64,000 bases of DNA, taken from contig NC_049904.1 in NCBI RefSeq assembly GCF_001411555.2, forward strand, positions 34,719,534 to 34,783,533. The letters run 5' to 3'. Shown here piece after piece: positions 11,400 through 23,559 of the stretch (positions are counted from its first letter, which is position 1; each line of letters starts with the position of its first letter). The stretch is from Juglans regia. Lineage: Eukaryota; Streptophyta; Magnoliopsida; Fagales; Juglandaceae. A program made the position numbers and the translations under genes. The notes beneath the pieces are model-generated. The model was not told the DNA's origin. It was given only the letters and a program-made list of their open reading frames with translations, and did not search any database.

Positions 11400-13520
11400 T
11401 TATCAATAGGAGTGATTTGGATATGGTGGATGGCTTAGGGAGGCTGTATGCAAAGATGTCCCTTACGAAACAAGAGCATGAAGAGATTTATGTATAGACA
11501 AGTTTGCTGGAAGATGCAATAACAAGAGGAGAAAATTGTTTGATCATTAAACTTCTCACAACGAAACATTACAATAGAGAGGCTTTCAAGCAGACGATGA
11601 AGAAGATATGGAGACCTGTGACGCCTCTCAGGTTTCGAGATGTAGGGTCGGTGTTTTTACTTAATGAATTTGAGGATGTTAGAGGCAAGGAAAAGGGTGC
11701 AACGTGAGGGGCCATGGGTGTTTAATAAAAATCTAGTGTTGATTAAGGAATTTGATGGCACTCAACAAGTGCACCAAATTCAAATAACAGAGTTGTTGTT
11801 CTGGATTCGCATTTATGTCCTGCCTCTAATGGCACGTAATGAGTATATTGGCCATCTTATTGGGAATCTCTGGGCAAAGTTATGGAAGTGGACTTGGAGA
11901 AAGGGGAATTGGAATGGGGTGAATTTATACGAGCTAAAATCTCTTTAGACATAACGAAACCTCTCCAACGGTAGAAGAAAATAAATATTGGAACAAACAA
12001 TCCTTGTTGGCTCCGATTCACATATGAGAGATTACCAGACTTCTGCTACTGCTGTGAGAAACTGGGGTACAACCATCGGGAGTGTGAGAAGTGGAAGACA
12101 GAAAGTGAATCTTATGATACGGAAGGTTTTCCCTATGGGCAATGGCTACAAGCTGGAAATTACAGTGATCATAGATAGGAGAAATGACAATAGCACACGA
12201 AAACAGATCAAACCACAAGTCCAGTGACTACTCCGATGAGTAGTAAATTACAAGAAACAGAAAGTGCAAAAATTTCAGGCTGTTCAAATACGAAAGAGAT
12301 TTCAAAGGGATGGAATAGTGAGATTGTGCAGAAAACTTGTAATCCTTTAGTTACAAATTCTGTCGAGATATCCATGGTTGAAAAGATAGCAATTGATGAT
12401 GGAAGCAAGAAATTAGAAGTAACCAAAATACAGGTGGAATCCCATAAACAAAGATAGAGTCAAACATAGAATCTGGAAGAAGAGTCTATGCCTGTAAATG
12501 TATAATATGAGTCTATGGGTTTGGGCCACTCAGAGACACATTCAAAACAACAAAACTTAACCACATATGAGAGCCCACTATTGTTGTTCATCACCAACCC
12601 AACTGCAAAAGGCCGAAAATGAAAGAGAAAGAAGGTGGAAGGAGATATGGAGGCTCGGATTGGAAATCCAAAAGGTGAGAATCAATGAAGAAGAAAGAGA
12701 GAAATATCCGAGATTGAAGAAGATGTTGAACACAATAGGAGGAAGAATTTGTCGAACAGTAGACATGCAAGAGGCAAGATGGAGAATAACTCAAAGGTAT
12801 TGGCAGAGGCTGTGTTACAGCCCCATCGAGACCAATGAAAACTTTAAGCTAAAATTCCTGTGGGCTTGGGAACCACATGGAATTTGGACCCTTTGAGACA
12901 TTGTCAAGAAAGAAGACCCTGACGTTTCGTTTCTTTAAGAAACAAAGTTGAAAGCTCGCCGAATGGAATCCTCAAGCTCAAAAGGAGGTGCAACCCTCTA
13001 TGAATACAAACTCAAAGTTGTTGTGCTACTGGAAACCCCCTCCACCAAGATATTTGAAGTTGAATGTGAATGACGCTATATTTTTTGATCAAAGGAAAGC
13101 AGGAGTGGGTGTTGTTCTTAGAAATGAAAAGGGTGAAGTTATTTTAGCATGTAGTAAAATGGAAAATGAGGTGACAAATCCAAAATCTATTGAAGCTCTA
13201 GTTGTGCTTAGGGGGTTACAATTTTGTATTCAATAGGGTATCCGTAACTGATTATGGAAAGTGAGAGCTTATTACTTGTTAATGAACTTCAACTATTTGG
13301 AGAGAATTTCTTAGCTTTTGGAAATTTACTGAAAGAAATACAACAATTGATGAAAAACTTTAAAGAGTGCAAAGTGGTAAATGTCCACAGAATGGGTAAT
13401 AAGGCTGCATACGGGCTGGATATGCATGGGATGTAGAGAATATTGAAATGTGGTGGACTATGTCTTGATAGGAACAATTTGAAATGCACTTTGTTTCAAT
13501 GTTATTGCTATTTTCCTATA
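11400..13520 (+). mobile_element. LINE remnant: ORF1 joined to a C-terminal RNase H
   Basis: Plus-strand non-LTR element. ORF1 (DUF4283 type) lies at about 11470-11948 in two frames: NREAFKQTMKKIWRPVTPLR, then REGPWVFNKNLVLIKEFDG and VLPLMARNEYIGHLIGNLWA. A CCHC knuckle (FCYCCEKLGYNHREC) follows at about 12040-12085, with Tyr where the first His is usual. Endonuclease and RT are absent. An RNase H-like RVT_3 domain (LKLNVNDAIFFDQRKAGVGV, 12988-13236; NVHRMGNKAAYGLDMHGM, to 13436) follows directly. Many stops and frame changes show it is dead. Confidence 0.75.
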
Positions 13521-13542
13521 TATATATATATATATATATAAA
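13518..13542. repeat. (TA)n microsatellite
   Basis: Uninterrupted TA dinucleotides just after the LINE RNase H remnant. Confidence 0.9.
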
Positions 13543-13544
13543 AG

Positions 13545-14600
13545 AAATACCACAAAAGGGTATCTCGGGAAAAAAATTCAATTAGTAGAGAAAATTGCTT
13601 TTTGCAAATACCAATCCGATTAAAATAAGTTCTGACATGAGAGATACCGATACTATACAATAAAATAACACTTATTACTGCAAATTATAACCGATAATAT
13701 AATCACTATGAAGGGTATTTTAGTCTACACAATGGTAGAAGCCAAGCTGCCTCTTTTATAATAAGAATGTGTATATATAATATTATATTGAGGAAATGAT
13801 ATGATAGAAACAACAAAGTAACTAATAATTTTCCTTCAACTATTGAGGCAATGCTTACTTTAAGTTCTTATTTTTCTTTTAATTGTCACTCCTTTATCCA
13901 AATTATCTGACGGCATTATATCATTGTTTTTTTTTTCAAATATCACTTTTCATCTATTTTTAAGAAATAAGATGGACGAAAAACGATTGATATAACATAA
14001 TCATAATGATCAAACCTTGTAAAAATGACTAAAAACAAATTATATAACCATTTCTTAATACTTATTTCGTAACAAATTGTGCACATGATAATATTTTGAG
14101 AGCTTGTAGATGTAATATTTTAAATATTGTAATTCGAGCACCCATTAAAAAAAAATGCTAGATTACCTCATGATTTTGCCCCCTCAAATTGAGGATTGAG
14201 GCTCTCAAATTTACAACTTTGCATAAAAAGTCATGAAAATACCATAAAAAGAGCCCGAGCGAAAAAGCTTTAACTTATAACTTTACAACTTTGTACTCAA
14301 TTGATTTAATACTATGCAAAACCAAAGTGGTAAAAATGTGACTGAGATTCATACTGGAATGAAGCATTCATAAGGTCATGAACATATCATAGGAAGCCTC
14401 CAAGCAAAACACTCTAACCTCATAACTTAACATACGTACATGGAAGTACCATGGGAATTCTCACTTAAAATACATGGTTGTAGTGAAGATTATTTTCTAC
14501 GGTTAAATATAAACGTGGTAGTTGCGCGAGCGCGCGCGCGCATATATAATTACATATAGCGAACATCCGAAGACAATGCTTGTTATTGTTTGTATTAATT
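13545..14600. other. AT-rich spacer, no gene seen
   Basis: No supported gene. It contains a short alternating CG tract with a TATATA run (14524-14548). The rest is anonymous AT-rich DNA leading into the 3' side of the GalT-like gene. Confidence 0.6.
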
Positions 14601-14602
14601 CC

Positions 14603-17600
14603 CTATTCCGAGTTTTGTACTTCCCTCAGAACTTTGGCAGCATCTTCTGGGAATACAGGATTTATATGACACCCAGTTCCGATTTCAAACCCTGCTACCA
14701 CAGTTAATTGAGGAATTATCTGTAAAAACCAATGTGTGTAAGGTAACTCTGAATTGGTAACCCGAAGTGGTGAGGTGTGAATCATAAAATTGAATGGTGG
14801 ATTGTTCAATTGTAATGATATCTTCCGAAGCATGAGTTTCAGTAAACCACCAAGATCAACTGCCTGCAGAAGTGCACATTAAACAGTTTATAAAAGTCTC
14901 GGATAATCACGAATAAGCTACATATCAGCAGCTATGACGTGAGGTTCTTAAACTGTGATGCAAGGTTAAAAAAGTTGTGCACGCAGCAAGACTAGTCCAG
15001 GCTATAGCTAATAATCAAAGATCCCTTACTTTAGCTGTGATCTTAATCTATAGGCATCAAAACTACAAGCCGAATTACTAGGTTCCAAGAAAGAAAGAGA
15101 AAAATTAACATAGAAACTATGGCTTGTTGATGTTCTTCCTAATTTATCCAACATGTTCCACTGTCATGTTTGAAATGAAATTGATGCTGCTACAAGTTGT
15201 TTCCAAATCACATAGATTCATATGTAAAAGAGTTTACAGAGTTCTTTAAAGGCCGATTAATTGTAACCATCCCTGTGATGCCAACTATATTTCCATTCAA
15301 CTTTTCTTTCTTCTTTTTATCAGCCTTCTACTAAAACATTAAAGGTCTGTTTGACAACACAATTGTTCTTAAATATTCTCAAATATTCTTAAATATTTCA
15401 TTCCTAAACATCACTCTCCCAAACTTAAATATTTCAATTTCAATTTCAAATCTTCAACTTTTTCATCTAATCATTACTTAAGCATTACACCTCTCCCAAA
15501 CTCTCAAATCAAAACACAAAACAATACTACTTTTTTAAATTTCAAAACAAAAATAATATTAAAAATTATATTCAAACAATTTTTTATAACTTTATAATAC
15601 TTTTATTCAACTTTTTCTCTCTCATTTTCCAAAACCCAATAAAACATCTTTACTCAAACTATTTCACTGTTATTCACAAATATATTGAGATATTCTAAAT
15701 ATCCAAACAGACCCTAAAGCTATGTTATTCAATTACACCAAGCCATACAACCTAATCCAAGCCTATATCAACCCAAAATCAGTTCAAGCAAGCTCCAAAA
15801 ATAACTCAAACCATATGGCACTTGAGTATTACCTTTGCACCATCCAGTTCATGAAAATGAGAAGAGTGATGGCGGGGAATAATCCATATCTCAAAAGGAA
15901 AAGTAGCAGCAAATGGAACAATTGCAAAAAAATGGGTCGATTCATCAATCAAGAGGTCTTCCACTCCCACTTCACAAATACTGCATTTCCCTGTCTCATG
16001 GAAAAACCCATTCATACTGTCAAGTCGAGCAGATACATTGGCAGGAACAACTGGAAGAGCTATTATCTGACTGTGAGAGTGGCTCATAGACGCCCCAGCT
16101 GAAGCACCATGGTTTTTAAACACCTTCAAACAAAGAAGCCCATTCCCTATCAGATTAAACTTCATTCAATTGCAAAAGGATAGAAGAAAATACGCCCACA
16201 GGCACGCACATGTAAATACAATCCAGCTACAGCTCAAATGCAAAAGTATTTATTTGTTTATGTATTGTTTTTTTTTATAAGTAAAAATATTATATATATT
16301 AATAACAATAGGAGTAACCAAATATACTGGACGAATACAAGAAAACACCTAACCCATACTAGAGAGTCCCTAATGACTAATAAGCCCGTGAAAATTAGAA
16401 ATCTATTCAAAATACACCAAGCCCGAATGGAATAGAACACACATCCCCAACCCCAATCCCTTGTTTTCCGTAAGACTAATACTCCACCCGAAACTCCCTC
16501 TACGAGGATGACTTCATAATGCCCTCCCTTTAGTCTTCCCTCGACTTGAACTACCTCCTTTAGTGTCATAGTTGATTGCCCAAAAAAAGACGTTTTAACT
16601 TCCTGCTTTTCTTAAATCTTGATTTGGTTTCTAGAAAGTGGCCCGCCTCAATCGCAGTGAGTGGTGTTTTAAATTGGTATTCACATCCTTCATGGGAAAT
16701 CCCCACACAATGTTGAATCGTGTTAACCTTAAGCAGAACCAAATCCGATGGTGAACCCGCTGTATTGTTTATTGGAGGAAGAGAAACCAGGAGAACATTA
16801 TCCCCAGATACAATTTCCAACTGCACTCCCGACCCTAAACATTCCTCCTTACAAGGCACCAACGACAAACTTATAATTTCCTCCTCATCATATCCCGCCG
16901 TCAAATCTCGAACCTTCTCAACAGCTATATTGTTGCTGTCACCTCCGACATAGGTGCCGCTGTTCCATTGAAGAGAACATTGCTTGTAGGTGTTCCACCC
17001 CTCGACAACCCTTTTTGTGCCACTTTGTCAGACCTAATTGCTCCTTCAGGAGGAATAGAATAGGTAGGGGAAACACTACCTTCTGTTACCCCATTTTCAT
17101 ATTCTGAAATAGGCTTGTCTACTTCTTCCAAAGTACTCAAAACCCTGGAAGGACCCCCATCTTCAACTAAAAGTGAACCTTGAAAAAAGGTACTTACCCC
17201 ATTTGCAATTAGTGACTGAGGGCAGTCAGACGACAAGCTGCCGATGTCCCGAGTGACACCAGCATGAACAGTGATGTCGACATCCGACGAACCTATCTGT
17301 GACGGCATCGAAATGCCCTTTTCCGGCAAACTTGAGGACTTCAGACCAATAGTGCTTACCTTCCATTTCTCTCAATGTCACCTGACAGCCTTTGTTTTCT
17401 ACAAGTGCCTTACCATTTCCTTTCGTTGTAGAGCTATTCTTGGACGGGATACACGACGGGGACCTCAACACTGAGGCACCTTTGACCGAGAAAGGCCTTC
17501 CCACTGTCTTTCCATCAACAAACTCTCCTTTGTTTGCATGCTTCAGAACAGAGGCTTTGGACCTAGTGACGCTTTGAATGGAATGCAGAAAACCTTTTCA

Positions 17601-20491
17601 TCTGATGCCATTTGCGCCTTTTGGGATCACCAACAAACCTTTCCTCCTTCCATTCCAAAATTCTAAAAGTTGCAAAAAACTGCCCATTGCGTTAATATGA
17701 TGTTGAACGATGAGAACTCCATTACCCATCCTTAACTCCCTGAGTAATCCATCATGACAGAGGAATTCTAAACAATCCTTTATCCCCTTAGCAACCCATG
17801 AAGTTGTTGTCCCACATAGACACATGAACTTAGCAATCCTTTTACTACGTTCGGAGATGTGAAAACTATTTCCTCCATCTTTCGTAAAAATGAAAGTTTT
17901 TTATTCCACCTTTAACCACCTCTCACCTTCCGTCTGAGACGATTCCGCGTCACGCGTCGTCATCCTTTGATCCCAAATCATAGGATCATCTCAAGGAGAA
18001 AAAATGTTATATGAGAATAAAATGCAGATCTGAGGAAGGTTTGATGCTAGACTACACCAAATCTGTGTCGAAGAAACCAAAGGAGCGGTTTCCTAATAAA
18101 ATCCCAATTGTCGGAGGGAGGATTGAAGCCGGAGTGCCCTCAGAGGAGTCACCTAAGCCCGTCGGTCTTGTCCGTGGCGATGGTGGGTATTTGCAATTGT
18201 CTTACCTAAGCAAGACCGCTTGCGTCGACGAAACCAAAAGGATCCTAAGAAACTCCAGGTCGCTAAAGGGAGGACCGACGCCGGAGTGCCCCTCAGCGGA
18301 GTCGCCGGAGCCTGTCGGTCTTGTCTATGGTGGTGGCAGGCTGTCTTACCCGAGTGTCACACACCGGTCAGTGCCTTAGGGTTTGGGCGAAGGATGGTGG
18401 CAGGGTTTTTTATGTGATATATCATAAAAGGTCCACTGCCCTTTCAAGATTAATAGTAAGGGTGTATAGGAACCCATCGAACCGGTTGTCACTGACGGGA
18501 ACTAGCTGTCGGAGTCAAGAACCGGCTTTCGGAGTTAGGAACCGGTGGAGAACCGATTGGCCAGTGGTAGGAATTTGGTAAAACCGACATCGGCCAGTTC
18601 AGTTCCGGTTTAAACCAATGTCAAATCGCTGAACTGGCCAATAGCAAATATATATTTTTTTATATATATCTTGCTTAAAACGACACCGTTGAGTTAAACG
18701 GTGTCGTTTTACACCTGAGGTTTAGAAAAAAAATTATATGAAACAGCACCGTTAGGTTTAATACACCAAACGACGTCGTTTGGATTTAGGATTTATTACC
18801 CCTTCCCCTCCTCCTTCTCCCGATTCTCTCTTTCTCAGTTTCTCTTTCAGACTCTCTCTCACAAGCCGGAAACCGCACATCATCTCTCCTATTTCATTCT
18901 GCCGGTGAGATCCACCTCGCCTCGATGACATCTTTGAAGCTCGCGTCCAATCTCTCTCTCTCTCTCTCGGCGAACCTCTATGTCCAACGTCCATGACTCC
19001 GAAGTCCATGTCTATATCGGTATGATTTTGATTTTGTGAGTTTGTTTATTATGAAATTTTACAATATAAATCAATGAATATGTAGTATATTTTTGAAATT
19101 TTCCATCTTTGTTGCTTCCATTACCAATCGGGAATCGTGATTGAGTTTTGGACCTTGATCATTTTCTAGGTTTGTAACTTTGTGTGTGTTTGCATAATCG
19201 ATTGAAAACCGGCGAACCAACCGGAATCACACCGAGACCGATGTCGTTGGTTTTCTCCCCCTTAATCGGTAGGTTTCGATCGGCACCACCTCCTTAAAAA
19301 ACTATCGGTGAGGTATTGGTTTTGGATAGTGTCGGTTTTTAGCCCTAATCAATAATCACATGGTTTTTCTGTAGCTTCTCTTCTTCATATAGTGCTCTCT
19401 CCTTCACACCTTTCAAGCCCCACAACTCCTCCAAGGACTTCTTATGTATTGTTACTCCTAAAAGTTCTCTCATATACAGAACTTCATACAAGACCATCTA
19501 CAAATAAAAAACATGGATTAAGACCCCATTTGAGAATCCAAATCATCTCATCTCAAATTTTTCATTATTTACTTCTCAAACATAAACACTTTTCACTTTC
19601 AAATTTTCAACATTTTCATTATATCATTACCTAATTATTACAACTTTTTCAAATTTTCAAACAAAACACAAAAACAATTCAATTGTTTTAAATTCTAAAA
19701 CAAAAATAATATTAAAAATAATATTCTAACAATATTTTAAAATTATAATATTTTTATTCAACTTCTCTCATTTCCTAAAATTCAACAACACATTTTAACT
19801 CAAACCATTTTCCTACTATTTCACAAATCATTTCATTACTATTTATAAGTCATTTTACTGTTATTCACAGTTTTCTCATTTATCTCATTTTCAAAACAAA
19901 AAGAGAGTCAGCACAAAAAATGTGCAAAACCATAAATCTCATGAATTTAGAATTTTTTAGCACGGCCAAAACCTGCACAAATTTAATGGAGTCGTGGGTG
20001 GAAAGCTGCTCGATCCGCTTCTTGTAAGCGAGAAGAACCTCGCCGACCTCCTGGGGGGACAAATCCGAAAGTTGAACCGAGTGAACTGGGGTCTCGATCA
20101 CTACATCATGAAAGCCAAACCCTCCCAAAACCTTAACACCGGAGCCAGGGTTAGGATTAGGGTTAGGGTTAGGGTTTGGGTTTGGGTTAAGGATAGGGTA
20201 TTGGGCAGAGGGGTCAGCGAGAGTCCGGCTGAGAGCCGGGTAGAGATTCTCGATAACCCTGATCTTCCAGTGAGGGCCGGAGCTAGGGGGGACCCGGAAG
20301 ATCTCGGGAGCGCACTGGTGCTCGTGGCCGAGGCAGAAGGGGCAGTCCTGCTGCTGTTGGGTTTGGGTGGTGGTAGGGGATTTGGACTTGAAATCGGAAG
20401 GTCTCTTAGCCCTTGCCGGTGAGAATATGACCCACCGATTCGTTACCGAGTCCTTCCTTAGTTCGGGGATTCGACCCTGTGGCGATCCCAT
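14603..20491 (-). CDS. ADP-glucose phosphorylase / galactose-1-phosphate uridylyltransferase-like (HIT superfamily)
   Basis: Three exons: 19973-20491, 15833-16123, 14603-14863; all junctions are phase 0, giving 356 residues. In Arabidopsis the homologue (At5g18200, as I recall) is an ADP-glucose phosphorylase of the GalT branch, so an adenylyl transfer acting on ADP-glucose is expected. Visible are the N-terminal PELRKDSVTNRWVIFSPARA, zinc-ligand region CPFC (50-53), RVIENLYPALSR, the histidine motif SMSHSHSQI in exon 2, PFEIWIIPRHHSSHFHELD, and the C-terminal YTHWFLQIIPQL and GFEIGTGCHINPVFPEDAA. A run of seven Asn-Pro dipeptides (102-115) is encoded by telomere-like repeats. Intron 1 (3.85 kb) and intron 2 contain transposons. 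No lesions were seen; the gene looks functional. Confidence 0.92.
15343..15714. mobile_element. Harbinger/Tourist-like MITE in GalT-like intron 2
   Basis: Terminal repeats AGGTCTGTTTG and CAAACAGACCC, with a TAA duplication on each side (15340-15342, 15715-15717). The AT-rich interior has the words TTTTTCATCTAATCATTACTT and AATAATATTAAAA that recur in other MITEs of the window. Confidence 0.85.
16262..18420 (-). mobile_element. LINE with ORF1 but no ORF2, in GalT-like intron 1
   Basis: Minus-strand element ending in a T-run plus ATAAGTAAAAA at 16268-16285. Its ORF1-like coding remnant runs from about 17880 down to 16566: FHISERSKRIAKFM, TTTSWVAKGIKDCLEFL and a low-complexity Ser/Gly/Pro linker (for example 16925-17329). 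Endonuclease and RT are missing, so it is internally deleted. The 5' part (17900-18420) has two diverged copies of a GC-rich unit sharing GCCGGAGTGCCC and GTCGGTCTTGTC (near 18126 and 18270), like the repeated leaders of some LINEs. Confidence 0.65.
18457..19347. mobile_element. Probable hAT-like element rich in ACCGG words
   Basis: It starts TAAGGGTGTATAGG and ends TTTTTAGCCCTA. Flanks ATTAATAG and ATCAATAA are a weak 8-bp match. Both ends are rich in AACCGG/CCGGTT, as in the elements at 9504 and 58224. Inside are AAACGGTGTCGTTT-type inverted words (18690-18790) and a CT tract (18950-18970). Confidence 0.55.
19520..19900. mobile_element. MITE in GalT-like intron 1
   Basis: AT-rich element with ATCTCATCTCAAATTTTTC at its left side and TTCTCATTTATCTCATTTTC at its right. 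It shares core words with the elements at 15343 and 26244. The ends are worn and no target duplication is certain. Confidence 0.6.
20147..20188 (-). repeat. Telomere-like repeat inside a coding exon
   Basis: Plus-strand TTAGGG and TTTGGG hexamers form the coding strand CCTAACCC/CCCAAACCC and translate as seven Asn-Pro pairs in the GalT-like protein. It is in frame and does not disrupt the gene. Confidence 0.9.
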
Positions 20492-20499
20492 GTCGTGGG

Positions 20500-21320
20500 T
20501 TTGTTCGTTTGGGTCAGAATCTGATTTTTGTCTTTGCTACCTTTGTGGGGTGACATGTGAAGCCTTGGAGGTCAGGAGTTGGTGACAGCTTCCCCTGACG
20601 GGCAATGACTTGCAAAAAACTTTTATGCTAATATAATTAAGAAAAGGAAAAATATTTGGATCGGGCTTATTATTTATCACACATTTAACATATTTAGTGT
20701 ATTGAGTTAAAAAAAAAAATTTGAATACATGGTGTGTAGAGAGTGTATAATTACTCTTAAGAAAATCTTACAAAATAGCGATAATATTATTACATAAAAT
20801 ATTCACAGCAGCTTACTGTGCGCTGCAGCCGCAGCACACTTAACATTGTAGGTTAAAAAAAAAAAAAAACTGATGCCACGTAAAGTGTGTGGAGAGTGTA
20901 GGTTGATGTGTAGTCAATCCTATATTATTAAGGGCGATGCTTGTGATCGTCAGTTCAATATTTATCATTAGGTTTCGTTTGTTTTTATAATTTATTTTAT
21001 CAAATTATTTTAATTTATTTTAATTTATATATAAAATAAATAAACAATCCAATATTTTTATTAATAATTACTTATTTAATTACTAAATAAAAATCTATAT
21101 AACCAAATACAATGAACTCTCTCTATAAAAAATACATATTCCTTCTCTCTAAACTCTCTCAAACTTTAAATCGAACGAAAGGGGATGAGAGTTTCTACTC
21201 CTCCCCCCTCCTTCTCCTTTATCAATTTTATTTCTTGTGTAGCGTTTTTTAATTTTATTTTTGTATTTTTTAGGCCAAATAAGAGAGGATCATCATTCGA
21301 GTCTTTCTAGCCGTCACCCT
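20500..21320. other. Spacer upstream of GalT-like gene
   Basis: Holds the likely promoter of the GalT-like gene at its left end, then AT-rich DNA with a MITE-like piece near 20800-20920 (CAGCAGCTTACTGTGCGCTGCAGC). No gene was seen. Confidence 0.5.
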
Positions 21321-21325
21321 TATAC

Positions 21326-21658
21326 ATGCATCCCATCGGGATGATGGCCAGTCACCAATCTTCAAGATCATCAAATACGGCATTCATTGGAGTGGAGCGT
21401 AGCCCGCACATGCAGGATGAAGTTCCGGATCTCATCAATGCATGCCCATCACGCGCCACTGCGGAGCCCTCTGCCGACGCCATGCTTGACTTCTCTGTAC
21501 TCCCTGACTCCGGAGCTTTCAAGATTGACTGTCGCTTTCTTCTCCAAATGACCAATGCCGACGCATCATGCACTGTTCATCCATTTTTTGTTTTTTTGTT
21601 ATTCTATTTCAATGTTTTAGTTGTTGGTTGTTTTTCTATTATTCTGTTCTTTTATTGA
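21326..21658 (+). other. Unassigned 110-codon reading frame
   Basis: Begins MHPIGMMASHQSSRSSNTAF and ends in a hydrophobic stretch rich in Phe, Val and Ile. I recognise no family. It lies in moderately GC-rich DNA between repeats and ends just before a MITE, and could be a decayed transposon piece rather than a gene. Confidence 0.2.
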
Positions 21659-21984
21659 CCCAAGTGAGGTGTTGAGCCTTTGGATCGGACGCAATCTAAA
21701 ACAAGAGCTATTCGAGAATGGTGGGCGATGTTACGATTGGTGATAACGTACGGCCAGTGCTCGCGTGTAGATACTATCTGCGTAGTGGAGGCTGTTTGTG
21801 TCCGTGCGTGAGTTAGGTGCTCATGCCGTCAAGGGTCGGGATGCCGATGCTACGGTAGGCGTGACGTCCAAAGTCACACTGGTGCTTGTGGTTCTATAGT
21901 TTAGTTGTTAGTTGTTAATGTATTTTAGTTGTATTTTATTGTTATTTTAGTGTTTAATAAAATAGAAATAGACTATTGGATTTA

Positions 21985-22183
21985 GGGCAAGTTTGAGGGG
22001 TAGGATGAGACACAAAATTCTCATTTCATCTCATCTCATTATTACACCATTTTTAAATCTCCATACAAAATATAATAAACAATTCAATTTTTTCAAATCC
22101 CAAAACAATAATAATATTAAAACATAATATTTTAAACATTTAAACAAAATATAAAATTCTCATCTCACCCCCCAAACCTGCCC
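21985..22183. mobile_element. Harbinger-like MITE, 199 bp
   Basis: Terminal repeats GGGCAAGTTTGAGG and CCCCAAACCTGCCC, with TTA target duplications at 21982-21984 and 22184-22186. The core has CTCATTTCATCTCATCTCATT and AATAATAATATTAAAAC. This is the cleanest member of the family in the window. Confidence 0.9.
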
Positions 22184-22189
22184 TTAATG

Positions 22190-22450
22190 TTCATAGCAAG
22201 GTCTCATACTTTTCCTCCGTAAGAGAACAGATGGACCTTCAAGTTATGTTTACAGAGCACTTTCTCTGTGAGGAGAGAGTTTGTTGAGAAGTTAAGACAA
22301 TATCCGCCACAAAGGAATTTGTGTGGAGAAGCCCCAGAGCTAATGCGTAATTTGTCTTGTAGTCTGAATTTTTTCATGTATTGATAAGTTATAGTTGTAA
22401 ATTCAATTCATTAATGAAATGAGTTGTTTTCATAAAAAAAAATTACTAAA
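22190..22450. other. Repeat-like tail ending in an A-run
   Basis: Sequence following the MITE, running to ATGAAATGAGTTGTTTTCAT and an A-run at 22433-22441. It looks like the 3' end of a retroposed element, but no coding similarity is visible. Confidence 0.3.
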
Positions 22451-22605
22451 TAAAAAAATTAAAATACTAGAACAAAATTTTTTTAAAGTACACTGGAAAG
22501 ATTAAGTAGTATTTTCTTATTGTTAAATTTGGTGTGTTGATACTTTTATCGTGTGATTTCTTTTAATTATAATATAGTATTTTACATGAATAATAAGTAC
22601 AGAAT

Positions 22606-22770
22606 AATGTTACATATAATTGTAGAGTGTACTCATTTTAAAAAAGAGTAGAGTTTATTATTAAAAAATTAATTTATTTTTATATAAATTTTGTATTTAT
22701 TTACTTTTTTAAAATTAATTACACGACGCTTATACACAATTATAATTATCATTTCTCATAAATATAATCT
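22606..22770. mobile_element. Small MITE related to 36134-36308
   Basis: It starts AATAATGTTACATATAATTG and ends CAATTATAATTATCATTTCTC. The internal ATTAAAAAATTAATTTATTTT is shared exactly with the element at 36134. Confidence 0.6.
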
Positions 22771-23476
22771 TATAAATAATTTTTTTTCCTTTACAAAACA
22801 GTGTAGTATAAAAGATGTGCATTCGCACCGATCCATAGAATGTCTGAATCGACAGATAGAAAACCAACCATCTAACGCACTTTGGAGTTGGAAAATCAAC
22901 GCAACCTTTTTAATAATATTTTTACAACAATCTGAATCGTTCTTATCAATTTTTTGCTCGAGTTAAACGGTTTAATTTTTGAAAAATGCTATACATCATC
23001 CAACAGCCGGCGCACACTTCACATAATTTTTTTTTTTTTTTTACACTCAGTGCATTGAATGTGCAGCGGATGTAGGCTGCAGCAAATATTTTTTCTTAAT
23101 TTTTACAACAATAATATGAATAATGAATGAGGATGATGATAGATTTTGGAGAGAGAAATGTTGTGTGCATACCCACTCCAACCTCGAACAAATTTGTTCG
23201 TTGCAATTGTAGCAGGTGGCCTACCGCTGTTGACATTGTAAGCCATGGCCCACAGGCCGGCCACGCACCACACCCAGTCAAATAAAGCTTCCTCTTTCTT
23301 TTCATTTTACATATAAAGAAACTTCTACGATCTATCACCAGCTACGCGTTTTCCGCATTCCAGACATATCTATATTACCCTCCTAAAGCACAAAGCTTTT
23401 CGTTCCTTTTCCTTTTCTCTGTTTGAAATCTCCCCAGTGAAAAATTACGAAGCTTCTGTCATAATCTTCAACCCAT

Positions 23477-23481
<5 letters not shown>

Positions 23482-23516
<35 letters not shown>
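23482..23516. repeat. (CT)n tract in the 5' leader of the 23.56-kb gene
   Basis: Pure CT dinucleotides about 45 bp before the start codon. Such pyrimidine tracts are common in plant 5' leaders. Confidence 0.9.
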
Positions 23517-23519
<3 letters not shown>

Positions 23520-23559
23520 AACGGCACGGAAGATTTTCCCTTTCCGGCTTCTGAAAGAA

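Noticed and set aside
18011..18379. 122-codon plus-strand frame with an internal repeat
   Set aside because: It lies in the presumed leader repeats of a minus-strand LINE; the repetition is of DNA, with no protein family likeness.
19994..20422. 142-codon plus-strand frame
   Set aside because: Exact antisense of GalT-like exon 1, open because of GC-rich codons and the hexamer repeat.
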